Shown here piece after piece: positions 18,999 through 28,078 of a stretch of DNA of 50,736 nt. Position 1 is the first letter of the stretch; each line of letters starts with the position of its first letter. The position numbers and the translations under genes were made by a program. The DNA lies in contig WBZZ01007021.1 in the NCBI GenBank assembly GCA_019918135.1, positions 1 through 50,736 on the forward strand, in the 5' to 3' direction. This DNA comes from Paulinella micropora. Its lineage: Eukaryota > Cercozoa > Imbricatea > Euglyphida > Paulinellidae. The notes beneath the pieces were generated by a model. That model had not been told where the DNA came from. It searched no databases and saw only the letters and a list, made by a program, of their open reading frames with translations.

Positions 18999-20003
18999 AT
19001 GCAGGGCTTGGCCGGTTTGCCCGAGCCCTGTCGTGTCAATTGGGCTGTACCGACAACCTCACTAGAATGTGTGCACGCCGCACCCCATTTCACGCTAGAC
19101 GACGGTGCACGCAAGGCGTTGCTGCAAAGGCTCATCTGCACCCCACAGCCACTAGCTCAGACAGTGGACGACCTGCTGGCTGAAGGCTGGCAGCACTGCC
19201 CCGGCGTTGAGCTGGCGATGCTGTGGTGCGTCTTCCACAAGAACCCGCACGGCATCCGGAGCGTGTGCACAAAGGGCCGCGCGATCGCGTGGGTGCCCGG
19301 GCAGCTGCTCGCGGGGCTGCTGGCGAGGCTAGGCGCCGAGGCCACCGAGTACGCCGCCCGCAAGACCAGCGCCGAGCAATGGCTGTTTGTGCGCCAGTGC
19401 TGGGGCCGCGCGGCGCCCAACGCCAAGGACCGCCTGCGGGACGTGTTCGAAGAGACCACGCGGGCCGTGCACCGCAAAACGCTGGCCGCGCAAGCGCGGC
19501 GCGTGGCCGACGCGCTGCGCCTGTCGCAGGCCCTGGCCGGCGACCTACTGTGGCTGCGCCTGATCCCGCGCGGTGCGCAGCCCGTGCAAGAAATCCCGTT
19601 GTTCCTGGACCGCGCAGCGGTGGACCGCGGCCGCGTGCGGCTGTGGCTGCGGCTGTACCGTTGTACGGGAGCCGAGCACGCGCTCAACTGGGTACGCGAC
19701 GACGACGAACAGCCAACCGAGGCCACACCCGTCGACGGGCGCGACACGGCAGTGCTGGCAAACGTCGCAGATGTGTCGCCCGCCTCGTACGTCCGTGTGT
19801 CGCTCGTGAAAAAGGGCGGCAGCCTGTGTGGGCCGCGCGCCTGCGCCGGCCCCAGATACTGCGAGGCGGACTGGGGCGGGCTCGACAGTGGCCGCGGCCG
19901 CTGGTACACGCACGAGCTCGCGCCCTGGTGTATAAAATGTCTGCGCTGGCCCGCGTGCGTCGCCGGGCTGGTCGGGCAGTACCTGGGGCCCGTACATTTC
20001 TAG
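18999..20003 (+). CDS. Unrecognised 334-residue protein
   Basis: A clean ORF from the ATG at 18999 to TAG. It is GC-richer than its neighbours, with G or C in most third positions over 19150-19980, so codon choice argues that it is a real gene and of different recent origin. The protein is rich in Ala, Arg, Leu and Trp. Near the C-terminus lie Cys residues in the pattern CGPRACAGPRYC and CIKCLRWPAC, a possible metal-binding or disulfide cluster. There is no signal peptide or clear membrane segment. No family recognised. It stands alone between repeat blocks. Confidence 0.7.
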   Translation: MQGLAGLPEPCRVNWAVPTTSLECVHAAPHFTLDDGARKALLQRLICTPQPLAQTVDDLLAEGWQHCPGVELAMLWCVFHKNPHGIRSVCTKGRAIAWVPGQLLAGLLARLGAEATEYAARKTSAEQWLFVRQCWGRAAPNAKDRLRDVFEETTRAVHRKTLAAQARRVADALRLSQALAGDLLWLRLIPRGAQPVQEIPLFLDRAAVDRGRVRLWLRLYRCTGAEHALNWVRDDDEQPTEATPVDGRDTAVLANVADVSPASYVRVSLVKKGGSLCGPRACAGPRYCEADWGGLDSGRGRWYTHELAPWCIKCLRWPACVAGLVGQYLGPVHF

Positions 20004-20536
20004 CCGAGGAAGAGAGAAGAGGCAGGGAGAAGCCAAGAAAATAAAACAAAAAAAATGTAATGAAAAGAGTCTCGACAACGCAGAAGGGGGAAAAGAGAGG
20101 GGGGCGGCTTATTGGAAGGCGTTCCATGTATTTATTCTTTTTTTTGTAGCTTCTGCGCCCTGCCCCTCCCCATTCACCCTCCCCTTCCTCTGCTCCTTGA
20201 GCCCCCCTGGGCTCAGGGGAGGGAGTAGAAGACAAATTTAAAGGAGAGGGGGGGGGGTGGCGCGCCAAGAAAGTGCGAAAAAAGATTTTTTATTATTAAA
20301 AACTCGACAAAGTATTACACTTGGCACTGATAATTAAAAGGGGGAGGGTCGGGGAGGGGGGGGGGGGGAAAGGGGAGGGAGAAGCGTCCTCCTTCATCTT
20401 TTAAATACAAGAAACCAAGCAAGTAAATTTTTTGATTTTTTCTTCCCTCTACCCTCTTTCCCGAGAGCTCGGAAAAATTAATTAAGAAAAATTTGCAACT
20501 AATTATAAGGAACCAACAATTCAAGCCAGAGCAGAA
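20004..20536. repeat. Intergenic repeats
   Basis: No gene seen. It contains the ATGTATTTATTCTTTTTTTTGTAGCTTCTGCGCCC word, a partial R4 hairpin (GAGCCCCCCTGGGCTCAGGGG), a G run, the AAAACTCGACAAAGTATTACAC word and, from 20400, an AT-rich unique stretch leading to the 3' end of the minus-strand gene that follows. Confidence 0.6.
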
Positions 20537-20848
20537 CTAGGCGTACAGATATTCGCAAGGCAAACCACGCTCTTCCCAGAATGCGCGCGTCTCCACACAG
20601 TCCCCCAGCCGCGCACAGCGCTGTCGCGCCTCAATTTCGCCAGGGCTTTTTACAATGCCGTCAGGCTCGTCCAGCGTATACAAAAAGAGCTGCTCTCCAT
20701 CAACAATTTCCGAAAACAACATGCGTGTTGTCTCTTGGTAGTGTTTGATCTGTTCAAAATTATAAACTTCACAAGACGCCTGGGCGTACTCCACGAACGC
20801 GTGCAGGTAGATGCACAAGTGTGCCAGACAAATTTCTGTTGAGGCTTT
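20537..20848 (-). pseudogene. 3' end of an unrecognised gene
   Basis: About 100 codons of normal composition ending at 20537 (C-terminus GLPCEYLYA). The segment includes LAHLCIYLHAFVEYAQASC and a Glu-rich end. The frame runs at its 5' side straight into the GC hairpin element at 20851, which lacks a plausible start, and I found no good continuation beyond it. It therefore looks like a gene cut by the element. No family recognised. Confidence 0.5.
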
Positions 20849-20850
20849 GA

Positions 20851-20938
20851 CTCCGGGGGCGTGCCCCCCGCTCCCCCCCCCCCCCCCCCCCTCCTTTCGT
20901 CCCTCCCTTTCTAGCCCGCACAAGCGGGCCGGGGGGCT
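20851..20938 (+). mobile_element. GC hairpin element, copy 5
   Basis: CGGGGGC-GT-GCCCCCCG stem, a C run of about 20, CTCCTTTCGTCCCTCCCTTTCT, then the stem AGCCCGC-ACAA-GCGGGC. It is the same two-stem design as in the broken Fanzor copy and again interrupts a coding region. Confidence 0.7.
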
Positions 20939-21340
20939 CGTCGCGGCAAGGCCAAAGTTGTTATCGCCGCCGAGCGTTTTACGAACGTGCTTTTTATAAG
21001 GATTCTTAAATCCAGCAGTAGAAAAAGCTGAGAGAAACCTCGGTATGTCTTAGGGGGGATGCACGCCCCAGGGTCCGCATGAGTGTGATTTTGTTCTTAA
21101 TCGTACCAATTTCCAGATCCTTTGCTTGTTCCATCCTGGCGATTCCCAATTCCTTTTCATGCAGTTTCACTAGTCACTCTTTTATAACTAGTTGCTTTTG
21201 GTGTCAAAGTAAATGTTTGCACTGCTTCTTACTTAAGTTTAATTAATATAAATTTGCCTTTTTTTTGTTAGGGACCTTCGTGATTCCGCCTGGAGCCAAG
21301 CATTATCTGGAAAACAAAAAGAACCCTTAACCGACTTTTT
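20939..21340. other. Intergenic, mostly unique
   Basis: About 25 open codons (minus strand) lie directly after the element and may be more of the broken gene. The rest is AT-richer unique sequence. 21268-21310 (GGACCTTCGTGATTCCGCCTGG...) recurs at 23163-23224, marking the left edge of the HNH tandem duplication. Confidence 0.5.
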
Positions 21341-22768
21341 TTACCACATTTCTAAGTCATCCAGACTTACATCTCGCTGAACCTTTTTGCGCATGTACTG
21401 TGCAAATAACAAGGCGTGACGTGCCGCCGTCAGAGTGATATACTGAGCTTTGGCCGCGCACCACCACCCGCTAAATTCTGTATTGAAGACTTGAGGCATG
21501 ATGGCGTAGTTGCGGGGGTGGTCTAGCCCACCGACAGATGCGGGGATAATGTGATCAACGTGCCAGGCGAGCTTACGGCGGCCCTTGTCATCGAAATAAT
21601 CGCACAGAAAAGGGTTCTTTTTGTTTTTCTTTATCCAACTCCGAACCTGACCACGCGACATGAAGCGTTTGGTATTTTTGAGTGGGTTGACATAACCCAA
21701 GTAAATCGGTGCTACATTTACCTCCGAGGGCTTGTAAAGCGATTCCATCTTTGTCAGGATTTGCCGCAGGACGTGTCTCCCTGATGGGTTTGATATATCT
21801 TCTTCTTCCCACCTATTTAAGTTGCCCAGAGGAAGCACAACCTCTTGCTCTGCCTTGTCTTTTGCTTCAGCGCGTAAGGCCTTGTCCATCTTGCGGCGCT
21901 TGGGCTTACGCACAGCAGTGTCGCGGGCAGTGCTTTTTTGGGGCGCGGATTGGTTTGGCTGCTCTTGCGTATTGACCATCGATCGCTCTTGCTTCTCTTG
22001 TGTCTCTGTCTCGACCTTGCCTGCCCTCTCTTCGAGCGGGGTAGATACTATGAGTGCCGGATTTTCATCTTCTGTAACCACAGTCGGGGCGGTTGCTGCG
22101 AGCAACGGATCTGCCAAACCTGCCTCGCTTTTGCTGTTTGAAGTCAGCGCCCGCGCACATATTGCAAACAGTACGCTACGAAAACTTTTGGAGGCACGGG
22201 GCTGCATGAGAATTTTTATGATTTCCGAAAGGTTGGCAACTGGTACAGGGCGCCCAGTACCACCAGCGGACACAGGGAATACTGCCTCTGTATAGACAAA
22301 TGATTTTTCTTTGTCTGTCGCTGCGTCGTTTTTTCTTCGAATATACTTCCAAATGTCACGTGCCTTACCATCGTCGCAGTTCAAAAACGTTTGGATGACC
22401 TGTCTGATCCAAAATGATCCGTCCGCAGTTTTTAGAACACCTTTTGAGGTAAGCATTTCCTCAATGTAAGATGCTATTTCTGAAAATCCAGGAAAGACCA
22501 TCTGAGCGTTGCCAGATTCATGAAGCACTGGTGCCAGCTCGGTAGCGGAGGTCTCGGCAAGATTTTGCCCCAGCCTAGGTTTTTTAATACTAGGCTCGAC
22601 CACGTCATGCTGTGAGTCTATTTTCTTTTTTCTGCCTGATTCTGTCGCTGTGTAAGATGCAAGGATTGGCAGGTTCTGTAGTGCCACCTGGGCGTCGCCC
22701 GTTTTATGGGTCACCGGTGCCACCGCTGGTGGCAGTCCGACGGCGAGGGAAGTGATCTGGCTGGACAT
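21341..22768 (-). CDS. HNH endonuclease-like protein, copy A
   Basis: A 475-residue ORF from the ATG at 22768 to TAA near 21341. The C-terminal 100 residues contain an HNH signature: WHVDHIIPASVGGLDHPRNY followed by an Asn about 10 residues later. HNH domains cut DNA with one metal ion held by the His and Asn residues. The N-terminal 300 residues are low in order, with a Lys/Arg-rich stretch near residues 290-310 (KPKRRKMDKALR) that could bind DNA or act as a nuclear signal. A segment (RSWIKKNKKNPF) just before the HNH motif is typical of nucleases with a DNA-binding arm. It is followed by a second copy in tandem. It could be a free-standing homing-type nuclease. Confidence 0.8.
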   Translation of the reverse strand: MSSQITSLAVGLPPAVAPVTHKTGDAQVALQNLPILASYTATESGRKKKIDSQHDVVEPSIKKPRLGQNLAETSATELAPVLHESGNAQMVFPGFSEIASYIEEMLTSKGVLKTADGSFWIRQVIQTFLNCDDGKARDIWKYIRRKNDAATDKEKSFVYTEAVFPVSAGGTGRPVPVANLSEIIKILMQPRASKSFRSVLFAICARALTSNSKSEAGLADPLLAATAPTVVTEDENPALIVSTPLEERAGKVETETQEKQERSMVNTQEQPNQSAPQKSTARDTAVRKPKRRKMDKALRAEAKDKAEQEVVLPLGNLNRWEEEDISNPSGRHVLRQILTKMESLYKPSEVNVAPIYLGYVNPLKNTKRFMSRGQVRSWIKKNKKNPFLCDYFDDKGRRKLAWHVDHIIPASVGGLDHPRNYAIMPQVFNTEFSGWWCAAKAQYITLTAARHALLFAQYMRKKVQRDVSLDDLEMW

Positions 22769-23233
22769 GTTACTTTGGTCGATTCTTCTTAATGTTTATT
22801 TATGATTAAAGAGGTTTTCTTGATGAGCGGAGGGAAGGGGAGAAAGAATAGAAGAGAGGGAAGCATTTCTGTCCTCCCGCATTGGGAGGCCCTCCCCTTC
22901 CCTTTTCCCTTTCCCCTTCCCCTTTTCTGTCCCTCTCCCGATCATTTATTCTGGGTTTTACTCCCACAATCAATATTGAAATCTAATGTTCTCGTAGTTC
23001 TCATTCTTTTCTTTGGTTATGAGATACGACCAAAAAAGGCGGTGCTTTCTTGATTTTCCTGCAACATTGTCTTTTCTGCGAGCTTTTATTAAAGTAGTTG
23101 TTATCTTGGCCTCCCTCCCCCCCCCCCCCTTCCTCCCTTCCTTTCTAGCCCGCGCAAGCGGGCTGAGGGACCTCGTGATGCCGCCTGGAGCTAAGTATTA
23201 TCTGGAAAACGAAAAGAACCCTTAGCAAACTTT
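22769..23233. other. Intergenic with HNH duplication edge
   Basis: No gene seen. 23028-23100 holds the GCGAGCTTTTATTAAAGTAGTTGTTAT word also found at 14997 and 27416, near the coiled-coil genes. A partial GC hairpin element lies at 23112-23165, then the duplicated CGTGATGCCGCCTGGAG word that also precedes copy A. Confidence 0.55.
23112..23165 (+). mobile_element. GC hairpin element, partial copy 6
   Basis: A C run, CTTCCTCCCTTCCTTTCT and the stem AGCCCGC-GCAA-GCGGGCT. The first G/C stem is missing. It sits exactly at the junction of the HNH tandem duplication. Confidence 0.6.
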
Positions 23234-24667
23234 TTACCACATTTCTAAGTCATCCAGAGACTTACATCTCGTTGAACATTTTTTGCGCACGTACTGTGCA
23301 AATAACAAGGCGAGACATGCCGCAGTCACGGTGATATACTGAGCCTTGGCTGCGCACCACCACCCGCCAAATTCGGTATTGAAGACTCGAGGCATGATGG
23401 CGTAGTTGCGCGGGTGGTCTACCCCACCGACAGACACGGGGATGATGTGATCAACATGCCAGGCAAGCTTGCGGCGGCCCTTGTCATCGAAATAATCGCA
23501 CAGCAAAGGGTTCTTTGTTTTTCTTTATCCAACTCCGAACCTGACCGCGCGACATGAAGCGTTTGGTATTTTTGAGTGGCTCGACAAAACCTAAGTAAAG
23601 CGGTGCTACCCTTACATCCGAGCGCTTGTAAAGCGATTTCATCTTTGCCAAGATTTTCCGCAAGACGCGTCTCCCTGATGGGTTTGATATATCTTCTTCT
23701 TCCCACCTATTTAGGTTGTGCATGTCCAGGGGTAGCACAACCTCTTGCTCTGCCTTGTCTTTTGCTTCAGCGCGTAAGGCCTTGTTCATCTTGCGACGCT
23801 TGGGCTTACGCACAGCCGTGTCGCGGGCAGTGCTTTTTTGGGGCGCGGATTGGTTTGGCTGCTCTTGCGTGTTGACCATCGATCGCTCTTGCTTCTCTTG
23901 CGTCTCTGTCTCGACCTTGCCTGCCCGCTCTTCGAGCGGGGTAGATACTATGAGTGCCTGCTTTTCATCTTCTGTAGCCACAGTCGGGGCGGTTGCTGCG
24001 AGCAACGGATCTGCCAAACCTGCCTCGCTTTTGCTGTTTGAAGTCAGCGCCCGCGCACATATTGCAAACAATACGCTACGAAAACTCTTGGAGGCACGAG
24101 AGTGCATGAGGATTTTTATGATTCCCGAAAAGTTGGCAACTGCTACAGGACGCCCAGTACTACCAGCTGACACAGGAAATACTGCCTCTGTATAGACAAA
24201 TGATTTATCTTTGTCTGCCGCCGCCTCGTTTTTTCTTCGAATATACTTCCAAATGTCACGTGCCTTACCATCGTCGCAGTTCAAAACGTTTGGATGACTT
24301 GTCTGATCCAAAATGATCCGTCCGCAGTTTTTAGAACACCTTTTGAGGTAAGCATTTCCTCAATGTAAGATGCTATTTCCGAAAACCCAGGAAAGACCAT
24401 CTGAGCGTTGCCGGATTCATGAAGCACTGGTGCCAGCTCGGTAGCGGAGGTCTCGGCAAGAGTTTGCCCCAGCCTAGGTTTTTTAATACTAGGCTCGGCC
24501 ACGTCATGCTGTGAACTTATTTTCTTTTTTCTGCCTGATTCTGCCGCTGTGTAAGATGCAAGGACCGACAAGTTTTGTTGTGCCACCTGAGCGTTGCTCG
24601 TTATATGGGTCACCGGTGCCATCGCTGGTGACAGTCCGACGCAAGAGGAAATGGCCTGGCTGGACAT
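23234..24667 (-). pseudogene. HNH endonuclease-like, copy B, frameshifted
   Basis: A tandem duplicate of copy A, offset by about 1.9 kb and diverged by scattered substitutions. It starts at the ATG at 24667. Two frameshifts break it. Near 24286 copy B has four A/T where copy A has five. Near 23511 copy B has two fewer T in the CTTTTTG word. The HNH signature (WHVDHIIPVSVGGVDHPRNY) is intact but is out of frame with the start. Both lesions are in homopolymers, so either the copy is decaying or the sequence has errors. Confidence 0.8.
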
Positions 24668-24766
24668 TCTACTTTGGTCGATTCTTTTAAGGTCAAAAAT
24701 GGATAAACTTTTTCTTTGTAGCCCACAGGGCTCAAAGGAGAGGGGGGTAGGGGGGAGGGAGAAAGA

Positions 24767-24838
24767 AGCCCTTTCTCTCTTCCCAGCTACTGCCCGCCGG
24801 TCTCTCGGGGGTTCATCTCCTCAGGATTTCAATCCGAT
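24767..24838 (+). repeat. Second copy of the Fanzor right-end sequence
   Basis: CCCTTTCTCTCTTCCCAGCT, then TCTCGGGGGTTCATCTCCTC and GATTTCAATCCGATC, matching 13885-13951 with an insertion of a few bases and scattered changes. There is no Fanzor coding sequence next to it. It could be a remnant or a non-autonomous derivative of the Fanzor element. Confidence 0.7.
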
Positions 24839-25484
24839 CTGACTGGCTACAAGGTAGAACAAAAAGAGAAAGACGACACTGAAAACTAAGGTGAGGGAGA
24901 GGGAAGAGGTAGGGGAGGGACGCGCTAAAAATGTACAAAAATCCTTGACAACGTTTTAATATTAGTACTGAAAACTAAAATAGGGGGCGCACCGGGCACT
25001 CGGTGCATCTACCACAAAAACCAAACCTTGACAAAAGGCCAACGCCAGCGATTGATAAAGCGTGCCCCAGTGTTTTCAATAGAGCTCTGTTAGGAAAAAA
25101 ACCTGCACTCGGTGGTTGAACGTGTCCGCGACAAACACCTTGCCTGCTCCATGGGCTATTCGGCCCGAGCTAGCGGGCTGGCGCTTACCTTGGACACTTT
25201 GCTCCGAGATTCACAGGTTACGACCGCTTTTTGTAAAGGGCACCAAAGAAGCGGCCCAGGCGAGAACAAGGCAGGCACGCGCACACGGGAAAGAAAAGGG
25301 GCAGGGGATGAGGGGAGAGCACGATCTATCCTTGTTCGCCATATGAGAACGGAGAGCGGGAGAGGCACGGCCCTGTGCTTAGCCTTCCCCTCCGTCTGAG
25401 AACTTGGACAGGAATGAGGAGGGGGAAGGGGCTTAGTGGAGGCGTTTCATGTATTTATTTAATTTTTTTTTTGTAGCTTTTGCG

Positions 25485-25720
25485 CCCTTCCCCTCCCCCT
25501 TCCCTGTCCTTTGAGCCCCCCGGGCTCAGGGGGCTCAAGTGGGATAGAAGAAAAAAAGGAGAGGGGCACCCCCCCTCCTCACATCCATCCCCTCGCCTCC
25601 CCTCTCTCCCTCTTCCTTCCGAAGGGGGGGGGGGGGGGCGCCCCACCCCTCCCTTTTCTTCCTTCCCCCATGAGCCCCCTGAGCCCGGGGGGCTCAAAGA
25701 ACAGGGGAAGGGGCGAGGGG
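25485..25720. repeat. Two-hairpin foldback repeat R4, copy 4
   Basis: TTTGAGCCCCCCGGGCTCAGG and ATGAGCCCCCTGAGCCCGG about 160 bases apart, with G and C runs between them near 25625-25650, preceded by the GGCGTTTCATGTATTTATTT word. Confidence 0.75.
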
Positions 25721-25936
25721 AAGAGAATCTACAAAAAAATTTAACTAAAAAAATCCCCCAACAAAGTAGAGAGGGACAGGGAAGAGGCAGGGCGGGAGGA
25801 GGAAGCACGGATTGTGTTAGCCCCCCGTCTGAGAACTTGGACAGGGGGGGATTTTTAGGGAAGGAGGAGGAATGTTTCTCCCCCGAGAGAAATCCCCCGG
25901 TGGTTCCCCGGTTTGAAAGTAAATACAGAGATTGTA

Positions 25937-27286
25937 ATGCGCTCAGCCCTGGCCTGTGTCCGGTTTTACACTGTGCTTTTTCTGTCCGGACTTGTGTCCT
26001 CCGTCATTCTTTTGTTATTCACTATCGCGACTAGCGCGCTTTTTTTTTGCGTCAATGTGCGCAGAGCCTGGGGAGGACGTCTTTCCTCCTTCCTAGCCGC
26101 GCCAAGATGTTGCGGGGAAGAGGCGGAGTCCGAGATATTGCGCGGGTATCAGAACCTGCACCAAGATGTTGCTATCACAAGAGGAATTACGGAGCTTTCG
26201 CTGCCGGCCAAGGGCCTTGCAATTAGTCTACACTCTTTAAGGGCGCGCCTTGCTGGCTCCCCGGGAGGCATGCCCTCTTCCCTTGGCAGGAACCTGGTGG
26301 TTGTGCACGGAGTCTCGAGTGGCGCCTTATTTTATCTGGGCACGCTGCGTTTTCTGCTCGAGTCATACGAAGAAGTCCATTTGCTCAATTTGCCGGGTTT
26401 CGGACGCCTGCCTACGCCAACTTGCCTACTACAAACCGAGGGGGATAGCGCTACAGACTTGCTAGCTGAGATCGTTGAGTCGTACATTGTGCAAATGAGC
26501 CTTGAGAGACCAGACGTCTTGGGGCATTCGTTTGGAGGCCACGTGGTGGCGAGGCTGGCTGTGCAGGCAAGCCACCGACTTGCCCGCGTGATTCTGGTAG
26601 CGCCTGCGGGGCTCTTTCCCTTGCTGGGCAGGTACGGAACGTACTGGGCCAATTTTTTTAAGCTGAGCCCCCTGCACCGGCTACTCCGTTTTTTGCATTC
26701 CTGGAAGTTGCAAGGCTTTTTCTGCCACACTTGGTTTGAATCAGATCATTTACGCTACTCCGCAAATGTGTATTACTGGCTCGAAGTTTTGGGCCGCCCG
26801 TGCGCAGTGGGTGACTCTTTTGTCGGCAGCAACATAGTCGTGAGCTGGTGGAAAGGACACGCCCGCTGGACTTCGCCCTCTCTTCCAAAGCTCTTGGGAG
26901 CATCTGTGCCTATGGCGCTAATCTATGGAGAGCACGACCCTATCATGCCCTGCCAACAGGGCGAGAAATTCTCCTCTCTGTCGAGCAACGCGGTGCCGTG
27001 CGTGATTGTGGAACAAAGCGGACATTCGCCCCAGTGCGAGAAGCCGGCCCAGTTTGGCGCTGCCTTGGGCCTAGCCAGCAGCCTTGCCCGCGCGCCAGCC
27101 TCTGCCGGCGGCGAGTCGATAGCCAAGACCAAAGCTGTTGTTCTGCAACATCATTTCGACAGCACACCATATTTTACGACACTGTCGCTCACTACTTCGG
27201 AGTCTCTAATTTTTGCTATGTACAAATCGCTAATTCAAGCCTGCGGTCTCCCCCACAAGCTTAGCCAGCCCGCATGCGCTAGCTAA
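25937..27286 (+). CDS. Membrane-anchored alpha/beta hydrolase
   Basis: 449 residues from the ATG at 25937. A hydrophobic stretch at about residues 10-40 (FLSGLVSSVILLLFTIATSA) should anchor it in a membrane. The rest is an alpha/beta hydrolase fold: oxyanion strand LVVVHGVSSG, nucleophile elbow GHSFGGH (S198), acid in YGEHDPIMP (D334) and catalytic His in SGHSPQCEKP (H363). The triad is complete, so it is probably an active serine hydrolase, of the type that includes lipid esterases and ABHD-like enzymes. The substrate cannot be told. A tail of about 85 residues after the His is Ala/Ser-rich and not part of the fold. A nonsense-bearing fragment of the gene lies at 2617-2710. No frameshift is seen. 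Confidence 0.88.
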   Translation: MRSALACVRFYTVLFLSGLVSSVILLLFTIATSALFFCVNVRRAWGGRLSSFLAAPRCCGEEAESEILRGYQNLHQDVAITRGITELSLPAKGLAISLHSLRARLAGSPGGMPSSLGRNLVVVHGVSSGALFYLGTLRFLLESYEEVHLLNLPGFGRLPTPTCLLQTEGDSATDLLAEIVESYIVQMSLERPDVLGHSFGGHVVARLAVQASHRLARVILVAPAGLFPLLGRYGTYWANFFKLSPLHRLLRFLHSWKLQGFFCHTWFESDHLRYSANVYYWLEVLGRPCAVGDSFVGSNIVVSWWKGHARWTSPSLPKLLGASVPMALIYGEHDPIMPCQQGEKFSSLSSNAVPCVIVEQSGHSPQCEKPAQFGAALGLASSLARAPASAGGESIAKTKAVVLQHHFDSTPYFTTLSLTTSESLIFAMYKSLIQACGLPHKLSQPACAS

Positions 27287-27478
27287 GACCCAGACTGAGC
27301 TGGATTAAAGTTTTAATAACAATTCTTGAGAAGGTAACTTGTGTGAGCTGGGTTTTCGGACGAGAACCAGGGCGTACATAGGCATTCCGGATTTTTCGGC
27401 AACACTGCCTTTTTCGCGAGCTTTTATTAAAGTAGTTGTTATTTTGGCGACACTGGGGCACCTTGCCTGCGCCATACG

Positions 27479-28078
27479 CTATTCGTCCCGAGTTAGCGGG
27501 CTGGCGCTTACCTTGGACACTTTGCTCCGAGATTCAGAGGTTACGACCGCTTTTTGTAAAGGGCACCAAAGAAGCGGCCCAGGCGAGAACAAAGCGGGCA
27601 CGCGCACAATCAGACCGGGCGGGAGCCTGCAGCTTGTAGTCTCTGTAATTTCCGTATACTTGACCTCAAGTTCTTGCTTTTGCTCCAAGAGCGAGATCTG
27701 CCTAGCATGATTGCCAATAATCTGATGTAGTCTTATCAACTTCTGGCCTAGCTCTTGATCTGGAGACTCAGGCTCATCGCCTGCAGGGCCCTGGCGAAGC
27801 TTTAGTTCGAGCACTTGCAGATCATTTTGCACAAGGGCCAAATCCTCGTGGCGTTTCCGGAGTTCCAGGGAGCACCTCTCCCGCTCGGACTGAGCCTGCA
27901 AACTCAAGTTGTCCCAAAGAAACTTGTGTTGCAAATGCAGCGAGCCATCTTTCTCCACCGTCGCCTTTACTGCCTTGCCTTGCAGCTCAAACATGTGCTC
28001 CCCGGCACCCGGAACCTTGGTAAGAACATTCATGTCAAGGGCAGAGAAGAGTTCGCCCCCGGAGCAGGTCCCGTCCAT
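27479..28078 (-). CDS. Coiled-coil protein, copy B
   Basis: 199 residues from the ATG at 28078. It shares the first 155 residues and the Glu/Gln/Leu-rich helix with copy A (14892-15560), differing at only a few positions such as a Tyr/Asp change. It keeps about 105 bases missing from copy A, giving a different end (KVSASPLTRDE). Both flanks are also duplicated: downstream AGTAGTTGTTATTTTGGCG and upstream GCACACGGGAAAGAAAAGG. No family recognised. Lack of decay in both copies of the coiled-coil part suggests a used protein. Confidence 0.65.
   Translation of the reverse strand: MDGTCSGGELFSALDMNVLTKVPGAGEHMFELQGKAVKATVEKDGSLHLQHKFLWDNLSLQAQSERERCSLELRKRHEDLALVQNDLQVLELKLRQGPAGDEPESPDQELGQKLIRLHQIIGNHARQISLLEQKQELEVKYTEITETTSCRLPPGLIVRVPALFSPGPLLWCPLQKAVVTSESRSKVSKVSASPLTRDE

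Larger units (their letters stand above)
24668..25936. repeat. Intergenic repeats
   Basis: No gene seen. In order: a short AT-rich leader, the Fanzor-end-like repeat (24767-24838), inverted AT blocks, a partial copy of the coiled-coil downstream region (25125-25290, matching 27460-27600), the GCACACGGGAAAGAAAAGG block and R4 copy 4 (25485-25720). 25740-25936 leads to the hydrolase gene. Confidence 0.6.

Noticed and set aside
19223..20044. Long Arg/Ala-rich ORF overlapping the 18999-20003 gene
   Set aside because: It is the shifted frame of a GC-rich gene. Its composition (Arg, Ala, Gly, Pro) is the usual shadow pattern, and third-position GC supports the 18999 frame.
21551..24195. Plus-strand ORFs opposite the HNH genes
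   Set aside because: They mirror the HNH coding strand, occur equally in both duplicates and contain no known motif.
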